Source of the DNA: Muricoccus nepalensis
GTDB lineage: Bacteria; Pseudomonadota; Alphaproteobacteria; Acetobacterales; Acetobacteraceae
NCBI RefSeq assembly: GCF_006438825.1
Contig: NZ_RCZP01000044.1
Location: 18,598-56,646 of the forward strand
DNA length: 38,049 nucleotides
Direction: 5' to 3'
In this document: piece after piece, positions 1 to 8,373 of the stretch
How positions within the stretch are numbered: the first letter of the stretch is position 1
Layout of the letters: each line of letters begins with the position of its first letter
Translations under genes and position numbers: made by a program
The notes under the pieces: model-generated
Told to the model about the DNA's origin: nothing
Databases searched by the model: none
What the model saw: the letters and a program-made list of their open reading frames with translations, nothing else

Positions 1-243
1 CCGGGCGAGATCAACGTGCCGGTGGCGCTGGACGGCATGGTGATCGCGCCGGGCGACCTCGTCCTCGGCGACGACGACGGGCTGCTCGCCGTGCCGCTCG
101 AGGAGGCCGAGGCCATCCACGCCGCCGCCAGCGCGAAGCACGCGGCGGAGGAGAGGCAGATGGCCAACATCGCGGCCGGCACGCACGACGCCTCCTGGGT
201 GGACGCCTCGCTCCGCAAGCTGGGCTGCGAGGGGCTCGACTAG
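1..243 (+). CDS. RraA-family protein (aldolase/demethylmenaquinone methyltransferase-like), C-terminal part
   Basis: The gene enters from the left edge; only its last 80 residues are present, so no start can be given. The fragment begins PGEINVPVALDGMVIAPGD and continues LVLGDDDGLLAVPLEEAEAI, which is the typical C-terminal half of the RraA fold (G.V.V.PGD....D.DG...VP). Members of this family include 4-hydroxy-4-methyl-2-oxoglutarate / 4-carboxy-4-hydroxy-2-oxoadipate aldolases of the protocatechuate 4,5-cleavage and gallate routes, as well as the RNase E regulator RraA. The company of a hydroxyacid dehydrogenase and Bug proteins favours a metabolic aldolase role, which is inference. The metal-binding and catalytic Arg/Asp region lies mostly outside the window, so substrate cannot be judged. 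Confidence 0.8.
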   Translation, partial: PGEINVPVALDGMVIAPGDLVLGDDDGLLAVPLEEAEAIHAAASAKHAAEERQMANIAAGTHDASWVDASLRKLGCEGLD

Positions 244-317
244 CCCTCCCTGCGACCAAAGCGGCCCTGGGCGAGCCCGGCCGGCCCCCTCCCCTTCCAG
301 CCCCCGAGAACCCCGCC

Positions 318-1334
318 ATGACCGACACCGCCCCGCGCCCCAACGTCCTCGTCTCGGCCGCCTGGCTGGCCGCGGAGGCCGTCACGATGCTGGAGGAGGC
401 GGGCTACGCCGTGCGCTGCACCTCCGGCTACCCCGGCGAGGAGGAGCTCCTCGCCGCCATCCGCGAGCACCGGCCGGTCGCCATCCTGCACCGGCAGGGC
501 ATCGTCAACGGCGCGGTTATGGACGCCGCCGCGCCGGCGCTGCGCGTGGTCGCGCGCCACGGCGCGGGGATCGACGGCATCGACATCCCCGCCGCCCGCG
601 CCCGCCACCTGACCGTGACGCGCGCGGCCGGCGCCAACGCGCGCTCGGTCGCCGAGCACGCCATGGCGCTGATGCTGACCATGCTGAAGGACCTGCCCTC
701 CGTCACCGCGGGCATGCGGGACGGGCTTTGGGAGAAGACCTCGCGCATGACGCGCGACATCGACGGCATGACGCTCGGCGTCGTCGGCCACGGCGCCATC
801 GGCAGCAAGGTCGCCCGCCTGGCCGCCGCCTTCGGCATGCGCGTGATCGCCCACGACCCCCTCCTGCCCACCGGCCCGCTGCCCGGCCCGGCCGAGCGGG
901 TGGAGACGCTGCCCGACCTGCTGCGCCAGTCCGAGGTGCTCTCCCTGCACCTCCCGCTGGAGCCGGCGACGCGCGGCCTGATCGGCGCGGCGGAGCTGGC
1001 GCTGCTGCCCAAGGGCGCCATCCTCGTCCACACCGCCCGCGGCGGCATCGTGGACCAGGATGCGCTCCTCGCCGCCCTCGATTCCGGGCAGCTGAGCTGG
1101 GCCGGCGTGGACGTCTTCGCGAAGGAGCCGCTGGAGGCCGAAAACCCCTTCCGCAGCCACCCGCGCGTCGTCGCCACGCCGCACCTGGCCGCCAACACGC
1201 CGCGCGGCGCGACCGGCATGGCCTGCGGCGCCGCCGAAAGCATCATCGCCGTTCTGGCCGGGCGCCTGCCCGCGCTGGAGGGCGCCGTCGTCGTCCCCGG
1301 CGGCCTCCCGGCCGCGCTCGCGCCGGCGGTCTGA
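318..1334 (+). CDS. D-2-hydroxyacid dehydrogenase (phosphoglycerate dehydrogenase-like)
   Basis: This 338-residue protein is an NAD(P)-dependent oxidoreductase that interconverts a 2-hydroxyacid and a 2-oxoacid in the cytosol. The Rossmann motif GVVGHGAIG is at residues 154-162 followed by the acidic Asp180 that usually favours NAD. The catalytic triad of the family is visible as Arg241 (TARGGIVD), Glu270 (FAKEPL) and His289 (ATPHLA). Length is normal for the short class without the SerA regulatory domains, so serine biosynthesis is unlikely. The ATG at 318 lies 74 bp after the RraA-like gene, with a weak GAGAA upstream. Because it follows an aldolase-type gene and precedes a Bug binding protein it probably acts on a catabolic oxo- or hydroxyacid; the substrate is not determinable here. 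Confidence 0.88.
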   Translation: MTDTAPRPNVLVSAAWLAAEAVTMLEEAGYAVRCTSGYPGEEELLAAIREHRPVAILHRQGIVNGAVMDAAAPALRVVARHGAGIDGIDIPAARARHLTVTRAAGANARSVAEHAMALMLTMLKDLPSVTAGMRDGLWEKTSRMTRDIDGMTLGVVGHGAIGSKVARLAAAFGMRVIAHDPLLPTGPLPGPAERVETLPDLLRQSEVLSLHLPLEPATRGLIGAAELALLPKGAILVHTARGGIVDQDALLAALDSGQLSWAGVDVFAKEPLEAENPFRSHPRVVATPHLAANTPRGATGMACGAAESIIAVLAGRLPALEGAVVVPGGLPAALAPAV

Positions 1335-1757
1335 CGGCGCGACGGAACCGCGCATGATCCCGTGCATCCCCGCGGCGCGCGCCATCGCGCCGGGGCCCTG
1401 CCGCCGTCTCCCGCGCGGCACGGAGCGGACTAAGGCCGTGGCCGCCGCGCGCGAGTGTCGCACCGTGTTCGCCCACCATCGGCCAGCGTTGGAGCTGCCG
1501 CTCGCCGGCCCGGCCGGCACCGACGGACACCGGTCGATGCCCGCGCGTAGGAACGGCCTCAGCGGCGCCCCGCGGCTCAGGAGCGAGGTCCTGGCCACCG
1601 GCCACTCCGGCTACGCCCAGGCGAAGCGCCGGGACGGCGGTGCGCGGCGCCACCGCGCGCAGGCCATGCTGGCCGCGTTCCGGGAGAGCCGGCGCGAGAA
1701 CATCGCCACCCTGCCGCGGCCCGCCTGAGCGGCCGCGGCTTCACGGAGGAGACGAGA
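1335..1757. other. 423-bp stretch with no supported gene
   Basis: No recognisable protein is encoded on either strand. A 124-codon open frame at 1354-1728 on the plus strand has no good ribosome site, resembles no family I know and is rich in Arg/Ala/Pro as expected for chance reading of GC-rich DNA. The palindromic octamer GCCGCGGC occurs twice, at 1713-1720 and 1732-1739, and could form a hairpin just upstream of the ribosome-binding site of the next gene (GGAGGAG near 1746-1752). The stretch probably carries the promoter and leader of the Bug gene at 1758, but I see no convincing -35/-10 pair. Confidence 0.5.
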
Positions 1758-2750
1758 ATGACAACACGCACATCCCTGGGGCGCCGCCGCATCCTGGCAG
1801 CCGGCGCTGGCCTCATGGCCGCTCCGCTCGCGCGTCCCGCCCTAGCGCAGGCCGCCTGGCCCGTCGGGCGGCCCATCGAGATCGTGGTGGGCTTCGCGCC
1901 CGGCGGCGGAACCGACGTGATGCTGCGCGCCCTCGCGCTGTTCCTGGCCGCCGAGCTGCCCGGCGCCAACTTCGTCATCAGCAACCGCCCGGGCGCGGGC
2001 GGCGAGACGGCCTACGCCGCGCTGCAGGCCGCGCGGCCGGACGGCTTCACCATCGGCGGCATCAACACCCCCGGCTACCTCTCCGTGCCCATCGAGCGGC
2101 GCGTGCGCTACGACCGCGCCAAGCTCCGCGCCATCGCGCGCCTCGTGGACGACCCGACCGCCTTCGTCGTGCACCAGGACTCACACTACCGGACCCTGGC
2201 CGACCTCGTGGCGGACGCGAAGCGCCGCCCGGGCGAGATCAGCGTCGGGTCCTCGGGCGTCGGCACGGACGACCATCTCGGCCTCACCCTCTTCCAGGCG
2301 GCCACGGGCACCGAGTTCATCCACGCGCCCTACGCGGGGGCGGGGCTCGTCAAGAACGCCGCGCTGGCGCGCCACATCGACGTCGCCGGGCTGAACCTCG
2401 GCGAGATCGGCATGCTCGGCCAGGACAAGCCCGCGCTCCGGCCGCTCGCCGGCATGGGCGAGCACCGCTGGGACCTGATGCCGGAGGTGCCGACCTTCCG
2501 CGAGGCGGGCTACGACGTGGTCATGACGAGCGAGCGCGGCATCGCCGCCCCGCGCGGCGTGCCGGACGAGATCGCGCTGCGGCTGCAGGAGGCGATCGCG
2601 CGCGTCGTCGCCAAGCCCGAGTGGACCGAAAAGGCGCGCCAGCTCGAGCTGCCCATGGCCTACCTGCCGGGCGCCGAGTGGGAGGCGCAGATGCCCGCCC
2701 AGGAGGCTCGCTACCGCCGGATCTGGGAGAAGACCCCGTGGCAGCCGTGA
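1758..2750 (+). CDS. Bug/TctC-family periplasmic substrate-binding protein
   Basis: This 330-residue protein belongs to the Bug (TctC) family of extracytoplasmic binding proteins, which capture carboxylates and related small molecules. Residues 1-31 form a Tat-like signal (GRRRILAAGAG, hydrophobic core, ARPALAQ). The mature part shows family hallmarks: the first loop IEIVVGFAPGGGTDVMLR, the NRPGAGGE stretch, and HAPYAGAG. An SD sequence GGAGGAG sits shortly before the ATG. No TctA or TctB membrane subunits are in the window, which is common for orphan Bug genes. It follows the RraA-like and hydroxyacid dehydrogenase genes on the same strand but after a 423-bp gap, so co-transcription is uncertain. 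The ligand cannot be read from sequence. Confidence 0.9.
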   Translation: MTTRTSLGRRRILAAGAGLMAAPLARPALAQAAWPVGRPIEIVVGFAPGGGTDVMLRALALFLAAELPGANFVISNRPGAGGETAYAALQAARPDGFTIGGINTPGYLSVPIERRVRYDRAKLRAIARLVDDPTAFVVHQDSHYRTLADLVADAKRRPGEISVGSSGVGTDDHLGLTLFQAATGTEFIHAPYAGAGLVKNAALARHIDVAGLNLGEIGMLGQDKPALRPLAGMGEHRWDLMPEVPTFREAGYDVVMTSERGIAAPRGVPDEIALRLQEAIARVVAKPEWTEKARQLELPMAYLPGAEWEAQMPAQEARYRRIWEKTPWQP

Positions 2751-2797
2751 TCCCCGCCCGCCGCAGGCCCTAGGGAACGGCCGGCCGCCCGCCGCCC

Positions 2798-4486
2798 TCA
2801 GGCGGCGCGCATGCCCTCGAGGAAGTCGCCGACCTCCTTGCGCATGGTCTCGGCCTGGCGCGCGACGTCGGAGGCGGCGGTGAGGACGTCCCGGGCGCCC
2901 TCGCCGGTCTCCAGCGTGGCCTGCCCCACCTCGCCGATCGTCTCGGTCACGCGGGTGGTGCCGCTCGCGGCCTCCTGCACGTTGCGCGCGATCTCGCGCG
3001 TCGCGGCGCCCTGCTCCTCCACCGCCGCCGCGATGGCCTCGGAGATCTGGCCGACCTCCTCGATGACGCCGGTGATCCCCTGGATCGCGGCCACGGCCTG
3101 CTCGGTCGCGGCCTGGATGCCGCCGATCTGCGAGGCGACCTCCTCGGTCGCCTTCGCCGTCTGCGCCGCGAGCGTCTTCACCTCGGAGGCGACGACGGAG
3201 AAGCCGCGGCCCGCCTCCCCCGCGCGGGCGGCCTCGATCGTCGCGTTCAGCGCCAGCAGGTTCGTCTGCCCCGCAATTTCGCTGATGATGCCGACCACCT
3301 CGCCGATCCGGCGCGCGCCCTCGGCGAGGGTCCGCACGGCGGCGTCGGTGTTGCGGGTCTGCGCGATCGCCCGGCCCGTCACCTGCGCCGCCTGGGACAC
3401 CTGCCGGGTGATCTCGGCGACGGACACGGAGAGCTCCTCCGCCGCGGCCGCCACGGTCTGCACGTTCGCGTTCGCCTGGCCCGCCGCGGCCGCGACCTCG
3501 GTCGCCTGGCCGGAGGTGCGGGTGGCCGCCGTGCTCATGCTCCCGGCCGTCGCGCTCAATTCCGTCGCGGCGGAGGAGAGGCTGCCGATCATCTCGGCCG
3601 CCTTGCCCTCGAAGCGGCCGGTAAGGTCGGTGACGCGCGCGGCCCGCGCCAGCTTCTCGGCCTCGGCCGCGGCCTGCGCGGCGGCCAGTTCGTCGGCCCG
3701 CCGCAGCCCCGTCCGGCACTCGTCGATCGCGCGCGCCATGTGGCCGATCTCGTCCGCGCGGGCGGTGCAGGGCAGGTCGAACTCGTAGTCGCGCCGCGCG
3801 AGCTGGCGCATGGTGCCGGAGAGGCGGATGATTCGCCGGGCAATGGTCGCCTCCAGCAGGGCGGCGGCGCCGAAGCAGAGCAGCAGCGCCGCGAGGCTCG
3901 CGAGGCCGATCACCCAGAGGGAGGCGGCGTGGGTCTCCTCCGCTTCCTCCGCGGCCTCGGCGGCCATGCGGGCCGCGAGGTCAAGAAGGCTCGAGATCCC
4001 CGCGCGGAGCTTGCCGAAGCTCGCCAGCATCTCCCCGTTGAAGTAGTGCGCGGCGGCCTCGCGGTTGCCCGTCGCGACGAGGGCGCTCACGCGCTCGTCC
4101 TGCGCCCGGTAGTCGCGCCAGGCCTCGTCCACGGCGCGGAGCAGCTCCTTCCCCCGCGCCGAGGCGACGAAGCGCTCCAGCTGCGCGTGCTGGCCCTCGA
4201 AGGATCGCAGCACCTCCTCGGAGCGGCGGGCCACGTCCGCGCGCAGGGCGGGGTCCTCGGTCATGATCACGTTCGCCCGGTTCAGGCGAAAGCGGACCGC
4301 GGCCTCGCTCAGGCGGCCGAGGGCCTCGGTCTCGGGAACCCAGCGGCGGCCGAGCTCGCGGGCGTCGTCCCGGATCCGCCCGATCTCGACGGCGGCGATC
4401 CCGCCCATGGCGAGGAGCACGAGAAGGATGACGCCGAAGGCGAGGCCGAACTTCGCCCTCAGGGAGAGATCCGCGAACCGGGACAT
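2798..4486 (-). CDS. Methyl-accepting chemotaxis protein
   Basis: This is a 562-residue transmembrane chemoreceptor when started at [12 protein letters not shown]1 is near residues 12-34, a helical 4HB-type periplasmic sensor spans about 35-187, TM2 is near 189-211, HAMP follows to about 264, and a long coiled-coil signalling domain ends the protein. The hairpin tip that binds CheW and CheA is unmistakable at about 403-430 ([19 protein letters not shown]). An in-frame ATG 20 codons upstream (4546) exists, but 4486 fits the receptor N-terminus and has AGGAAGAG upstream. It is convergent with the Bug gene at 1758-2750 with a 47-bp gap. No che genes are nearby, so it is an orphan receptor; its position beside catabolic genes hints at aromatic or organic-acid sensing, which is inference. 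Confidence 0.93.
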   Translation of the reverse strand: MSRFADLSLRAKFGLAFGVILLVLLAMGGIAAVEIGRIRDDARELGRRWVPETEALGRLSEAAVRFRLNRANVIMTEDPALRADVARRSEEVLRSFEGQHAQLERFVASARGKELLRAVDEAWRDYRAQDERVSALVATGNREAAAHYFNGEMLASFGKLRAGISSLLDLAARMAAEAAEEAEETHAASLWVIGLASLAALLLCFGAAALLEATIARRIIRLSGTMRQLARRDYEFDLPCTARADEIGHMARAIDECRTGLRRADELAAAQAAAEAEKLARAARVTDLTGRFEGKAAEMIGSLSSAATELSATAGSMSTAATRTSGQATEVAAAAGQANANVQTVAAAAEELSVSVAEITRQVSQAAQVTGRAIAQTRNTDAAVRTLAEGARRIGEVVGIISEIAGQTNLLALNATIEAARAGEAGRGFSVVASEVKTLAAQTAKATEEVASQIGGIQAATEQAVAAIQGITGVIEEVGQISEAIAAAVEEQGAATREIARNVQEAASGTTRVTETIGEVGQATLETGEGARDVLTAASDVARQAETMRKEVGDFLEGMRAA

Positions 4487-4591
4487 GGACTGCCGCTCTT
4501 CCTCAGGCACGGCGGAACCTGTCCCCGCCGGCGCGCGGATTCTCACACGGGGAGACTTAACGGGCGGTTAGGCCGCTGGGCGGCCGCGCCC

Positions 4592-5395
4592 TCAGCCCCC
4601 GGCGCGCGCCGCCAGGAAGGCGCCGATCGCCTCGTTGAAGGCGCGGGGGCGCTCCACCGGGGGAAGGTGGCCCGCGTCCGGGATCTCCTCGAAGCGGGCG
4701 CCGGGGATCACCCCGGCCATGCCGCGCATCGTCGCCGGCATCGCGCCGTCGTTGGCGCCGGCCACCAGCAGGGCGGGCTGCGCCAGGGCGGGCAGCGCGG
4801 CGCGCAGGTCGTAGGACTGCAGCGCCCGTGCGCAGGCGACGAACCCCTCGGCCGGCGTCGCCTCGATCATGCGGCGCACGCGCGGGATGGCGGGGTTCCC
4901 CTCGGCCAGGGAGGCCGGCGAGAACCAGCGGCGCAGCGTCGCCTCCGCGATCGCCCCCATGCCGCCGGCCAGGACGGCGTCGATCCGCTCCTGCCAGGCC
5001 GCCGCGCCCCCGGGCGCCGTCCCCGCCTGCCCGTCGGCGAGGACAAGGGCCGAGACGAGGCCGGGCGCGCGGGAGGCGAGCAGCAGCCCGGTCGCGGCGC
5101 CCATCGACACCCCCACGAAGGTCGCCCGCGCCGCGCCGACCTCGGCCATCAGCGCCGCCGCGTCCGAGGCCAGCGCGTCGAAGCTCGCCGGCCCCGCCGG
5201 GACCTCGGTGCCGCCATGGCCGCGCTGGTCGTAGCGGAGGATGCGGAAGCGGTCCCCGAAGGCCGCGACCTGGTCGTCCCAGAGGGTGAGGTCGGTGAGG
5301 AGCGAGTTGCTGAAAACGAGCCAGGGAGCCCCCTTGGGCCCGTCCAGGCGGCAGCGGAAGCGGAGGCCGTTCGCGCGAAGTTCGGTCGTGCTCAT
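4592..5395 (-). CDS. pcaD: 3-oxoadipate enol-lactonase-like alpha/beta hydrolase (PcaD type)
   Basis: This 267-residue alpha/beta hydrolase matches the beta-ketoadipate enol-lactone hydrolase family, which opens 3-oxoadipate enol-lactone to 3-oxoadipate. The nucleophile elbow GVSMGAA places Ser97, the acid is Asp216 (AGANDGAMP) and the base His243 (DAGHLPP). The family-typical early segment LVFSNSLLTDLTLWDDQV and RYDQRGHGGTEVP are present. The ATG at 5395 lies 11 bp after the Bug gene upstream, so it is the last gene of a three-gene leftward operon. The protocatechuate dioxygenase genes are in the divergent operon, supporting an aromatic-catabolism role. Related families such as other lactonases cannot be fully excluded. 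Confidence 0.82.
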   Translation of the reverse strand: MSTTELRANGLRFRCRLDGPKGAPWLVFSNSLLTDLTLWDDQVAAFGDRFRILRYDQRGHGGTEVPAGPASFDALASDAAALMAEVGAARATFVGVSMGAATGLLLASRAPGLVSALVLADGQAGTAPGGAAAWQERIDAVLAGGMGAIAEATLRRWFSPASLAEGNPAIPRVRRMIEATPAEGFVACARALQSYDLRAALPALAQPALLVAGANDGAMPATMRGMAGVIPGARFEEIPDAGHLPPVERPRAFNEAIGAFLAARAGG

Positions 5396-5406
5396 CGGGC
5401 GACTCC

Positions 5407-6381
5407 TCACTCGACGCTCATGCCGGTCTCGCGCACGAAGGCGGCGAAGCGGCGGGTTTCCTCGGCCATGTAGGCCGCGAAGGCCTCGGGCGTGGAGGGG
5501 GCGGGCTCCAGCCCGTTCTCCGCGCACCAGCGGCGCATCCCCTCCCCGGCCAGCACGGCGCGCGCGTCGGCGTTCAGGCGGTCGCGCAGTTCCAGGGGCA
5601 GCCCGGCCGGCGCGAGGAGGCCGAGCCAGGTGAGGAAGACGCAGCCCGGCAGCCCCGCCTCCTCCATCGTCGGCAGCTCGGGCAGCAGCGCGGCGCGGGC
5701 GCGCCCGGTCACGGCCAGGGCGCGCACGCCGCCCGCGCGGATGTTCGGCGCCGCGGTGATCAGCGTGTCGAACATCCCCTGGATCTTGCCGCCGAGAAGA
5801 TCCGTGTTCGACCCCGCCGCGCCCCGGTAGGGGACGTGCAGGATGTCGACGCCCGCCAGCGCCTTGTAGATCTCGAGCGCGCGGTGCGAGGCGCCCCCGT
5901 TGCCGGAGGAGCCGAAGGCGAGCCGCCCCGGGTTCGCCTTCGCGTAGGCCGTCAGCTCCACGAGGCTGCGCGCCGGCACCGAGGGGTGCAGCGTGAGCGC
6001 GAGCGGGGATTCGATCAGCAGCGAGACCGGCGTGAAGTCCGCCACCGGGTCGTAGTCGAGCTTTTTGTAGAGGCTCACGTTCATCGCGTGCGTGCCGGCG
6101 AAGCCGATGTAGAGCGTGTTCCCGTCCGGCGCCGCCCGCGCGGCCATCGCCGCCGCGATGTTCCCGCCGGCGCCGGGCCGGTTGTCCACGACCACCCCCC
6201 GCTCCCACCGCGCGCCCAGACCGTCCGCCACCTTGCGCGCGACGAGGTCGGTGATGCCGCCGGGCGGATAGGGCACGATCAGCCGCGGCGCGCGGCCCGG
6301 GACCTCGGCGCGGGCCGGTGCCGCGCGGAGGAGCGGCGCCGCCAGGAGGGCGGCGAGGGGGCGGCGGGCAACCGTCGTCAT
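5407..6381 (-). CDS. Bug/TctC-family periplasmic substrate-binding protein
   Basis: This 324-residue Bug-family binding protein has an N-terminal signal (residues 1-25, with APARA before the likely cleavage site). The first binding loop reads LIVPYPPGGITDLVAR, followed by VDNRPGAGGNIAA and the HVPYRGAAG segment, all typical of TctC proteins. Its ATG overlaps the stop of the upstream hydrolase gene by 4 bp (ATGA), and an SD GGAGCC precedes it, so the three leftward genes are translationally linked. The likely role is periplasmic capture of the aromatic acid or ring-cleavage product handled by the neighbouring enzymes; that is inference from context. No membrane subunits TctA/TctB are present. 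Confidence 0.9.
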   Translation of the reverse strand: MTTVARRPLAALLAAPLLRAAPARAEVPGRAPRLIVPYPPGGITDLVARKVADGLGARWERGVVVDNRPGAGGNIAAAMAARAAPDGNTLYIGFAGTHAMNVSLYKKLDYDPVADFTPVSLLIESPLALTLHPSVPARSLVELTAYAKANPGRLAFGSSGNGGASHRALEIYKALAGVDILHVPYRGAAGSNTDLLGGKIQGMFDTLITAAPNIRAGGVRALAVTGRARAALLPELPTMEEAGLPGCVFLTWLGLLAPAGLPLELRDRLNADARAVLAGEGMRRWCAENGLEPAPSTPEAFAAYMAEETRRFAAFVRETGMSVE

Positions 6382-7157
6382 GCAAGGCTCCGGGCGAAGG
6401 CGACGAGGGCCTCGGCGACGGCCCGCGGCTGCTCGGGCACCAGCGCGTGCCCCGCCCGCGCCACCACCGCGCGCGTGACGCGCGGGCCGAGCGCCTCGCG
6501 CAGCGCCTCCTCGGAGGGCGGCGGCGCGATCGCGTCCTCCGCGGCCGCGACGTAGAGCAGCGGGTGGCGCTCGGCCGCGCGTAGCCAGGCCTTGTCCGTC
6601 GTCGCCGCGCTCGCCGCGCGCTGCGCCACGGACACCGCGGGGTGCCAGCCCGGCAGCCAGGCGCGGGCGTCGTTGCCCTCGGCGAAGTAGGCGCGGCGGA
6701 GATGGCCGAGCCGCTCCTCGTCGGGCAGCGCCAGGTCGAAGCTCGCGGTGATGGAGCGGCGGATGTCCGGGTCCACCTCCGTGCCGGTGACGGCCGCGAG
6801 CATCGCGACGGCGCGGACGAGCTCGGGCCGGTCATGCGCCAGCACGCGCGCCACCCAGTTGCCGGCCGCGTGGCCCGCGACGATCGCAGGCGCCGCGCCC
6901 TCGGCCTCGATGGCGGCCGCGACGTCGGCGGCCATGTCGTGCAGCGTCGCGCCCGGGCGCAGCGGCGCGGAGCGGCCGATGCCGCGCGGCTCCGGCCGCA
7001 GCACGCGCAGCCCCGCCGCGACGAGGAGCGGCGCGACCTCGTCGAAATCCTCCGCCCCGCGGCCGAGCGAGGGCAGCAGCACGATGGCCGGCCCCCTCCC
7101 CTCCGCGCCGATCTCCAGCGCGCCCGCCGGCAGGTCGAGCACCCGGTGCTCCGTCAT
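6378..7157 (-). CDS. Alpha/beta hydrolase-fold protein lacking the usual nucleophile serine
   Basis: With the start chosen at 7157 the protein is 259 residues and begins MTEHRVLDLPAGALEIG. It has the alpha/beta hydrolase layout: oxyanion region LLPSLGRGAEDF, PRGIGRS after strand 4, the elbow at 93-100 and a late HAL motif. The elbow reads G-H-A-A-G-N, so position 97, normally Ser, is Ala, while the Asp (AAAEDAIAPP) and the His (ARAGHALVP) remain. A longer form from an ATG at 7229 (283 residues) would add an Arg-rich leader. I prefer 7157 because GGAGGG stands 9 nt before it and because the 24 extra codons use T or A at third positions unusually often. It is first in a leftward operon with a Bug protein and PcaD. 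Confidence 0.75.
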   Translation of the reverse strand: MTEHRVLDLPAGALEIGAEGRGPAIVLLPSLGRGAEDFDEVAPLLVAAGLRVLRPEPRGIGRSAPLRPGATLHDMAADVAAAIEAEGAAPAIVAGHAAGNWVARVLAHDRPELVRAVAMLAAVTGTEVDPDIRRSITASFDLALPDEERLGHLRRAYFAEGNDARAWLPGWHPAVSVAQRAASAATTDKAWLRAAERHPLLYVAAAEDAIAPPPSEEALREALGPRVTRAVVARAGHALVPEQPRAVAEALVAFARSLA

Positions 7158-7182
7158 CGCCTTCGTCCCTCCGGGGGAAAGG

Positions 7183-7202
7183 GCCGCCGGAAAGCCGGCG
7201 GC
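7183..7202. other. 8-bp inverted repeat in the leader of the leftward operon
   Basis: GCCGCCGG at 7183-7190 and CCGGCGGC at 7195-7202 are perfectly complementary around a 4-nt loop AAAG. If translation starts at 7157, this hairpin lies in the 5' leader about 26 nt before the start codon and just ahead of the GGAGGG ribosome site. If translation starts at 7229 it is simply coding. A regulatory role is inference. Confidence 0.35.
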
Positions 7203-7277
7203 AAGCGCGAGGGCCGCACGACGCCGCATGGTTTCCCCCTTCGTTGAGGGGCGGAGATTGCCAGCGGCCGGGCATCG

Positions 7278-7303
7278 GTGTCAAAAGGTCAACCAATTGA
7301 CAC
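7278..7303. promoter_or_regulatory. Two-layer palindromic operator between divergent operons
   Basis: The arms GTGTCAA (7278-7284) and TTGACAC (7297-7303) are exact reverse complements, and inside them GGT (7287-7289) and ACC (7292-7294) also pair, giving GTGTCAA-nn-GGT-nn-ACC-nn-TTGACAC. GGT..ACC cores are typical of GntR-family operators, and the rightward operon ends with a GntR/UTRA regulator gene. Each outer arm also contains TTGACA, a perfect sigma70 -35 hexamer, one facing each operon. I do not see strong -10 boxes. The site is AT-richer than anything around it. Binding by the regulator at 12170-12925 is inference. Confidence 0.6.
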
Positions 7304-7378
7304 ATAGGCGCCGGCTTTGGCAGCCTGCCCTCGCCGAGCGAGGAACGCGCCGGGGAACCTCCGGGAGGGAAGACAGGC

Positions 7379-8365
7379 ATGCTGGCTGGAGAGATCGGGC
7401 GCCGCGCGGCGCTGGCGGCGCTCGGGGGCGCGGCGCTGGCCGCCGGGGCAGGACCGGCCGGGGCGCAGAACGCGCGCACCGGGCGCGCCATCGTCGGCTT
7501 CCCGCCCGGCGGCACCTCGGACAGCGTCACCCGCCTCTACGTGGAGCGGCTGCGCGCCTCCGGGGCCGCGCAGATGGTGGTGGACAACCGCCCCGGCGCC
7601 GGCGGACGCCTGGCGCTGGAGCTGCTGAAAGGGCTGCCGCCCGACGGCAGCGCCTTCGTCGTCACCCCCGCCTCCATGCTGACGATCTACCCGCACCTCT
7701 ACACGCGCACGATGCGCTACGACTCGCTCAAGGACTTCACGCCGGTCTCGCCGGTCTGCATCTTCCCCTTCGGCCTCGCCGTCTCGGCCCGCCACCCCGC
7801 GAAGACGGTCCAGGAATTCGTCGCCTGGGGGAAGGGCCGGCCGGTGGTGGACTGGGCCTCGCCCGTGCCGGGCTCGATGCCGCACTTCATCGGGACGGAG
7901 TTCGGCCGCATGGCCGGCCTGACGATGAACCACATCCCCTACCGCGGCTCGGCGCCCGCGGTGGCGGACCTGCTGGCCGGCACCGTGCAGGCCGTCATCC
8001 TGCCGCTCGGCGAGCTCACCCCCTTCCATCGCTCCGGCGAGGCGCGGCTGCTGGCCATCTCCTCGCCCGAGCGCCTGCCGCGGCTGGACGAGGTGCCCAC
8101 CTTCGCCGCGAGCGGCTTCCCGGACCTCGTGCACGAGGAGTGGTACGGCGCGGTCCTGCCCGCCGGCGCCTCGCCCGCCACCCTCGCCGCGCTGCACGAG
8201 GCCATCGTGGCCGCCGCGGCCTCGCCCGAGATCCGCGAGGGGCTCACCCGCATCGACATCATGCCGCAGGTGATGGACCCCGCCGCCTTCCGCGAGCGCA
8301 TCGCGCGCGAGATCGCGGTCTGGGGGCCGATCGTCGCGGCCTCCGGCTTCAAGCCGGACGAGTGA
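7379..8365 (+). CDS. Bug/TctC-family periplasmic substrate-binding protein
   Basis: This 328-residue protein is the first gene of the rightward operon and the third Bug protein in 6.6 kb. Residues 1-29 form a signal (GRRAALAALGGAALAAGAGPAGAQ). Family landmarks are AIVGFPPGGTSDSVTRLY, VDNRPGAGGRLA and HIPYRGSAPA. A GGGAGGG run precedes the ATG. The stop is 8 bp before the PcaH start, so binding protein and ring-cleavage dioxygenase are probably made together. This suggests the bound ligand is the substrate of the pathway or a precursor, but the family binds many carboxylates and the ligand cannot be assigned. Confidence 0.9.
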   Translation: MLAGEIGRRAALAALGGAALAAGAGPAGAQNARTGRAIVGFPPGGTSDSVTRLYVERLRASGAAQMVVDNRPGAGGRLALELLKGLPPDGSAFVVTPASMLTIYPHLYTRTMRYDSLKDFTPVSPVCIFPFGLAVSARHPAKTVQEFVAWGKGRPVVDWASPVPGSMPHFIGTEFGRMAGLTMNHIPYRGSAPAVADLLAGTVQAVILPLGELTPFHRSGEARLLAISSPERLPRLDEVPTFAASGFPDLVHEEWYGAVLPAGASPATLAALHEAIVAAAASPEIREGLTRIDIMPQVMDPAAFRERIAREIAVWGPIVAASGFKPDE

Positions 8366-8373
8366 GGCGGGCG

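Noticed and set aside
1354-1728. A 124-codon plus-strand open frame in the gap before the Bug gene
   Set aside because: It is rich in Arg/Ala/Pro, lacks a good ribosome site and resembles no family; long chance frames are expected at this GC content.
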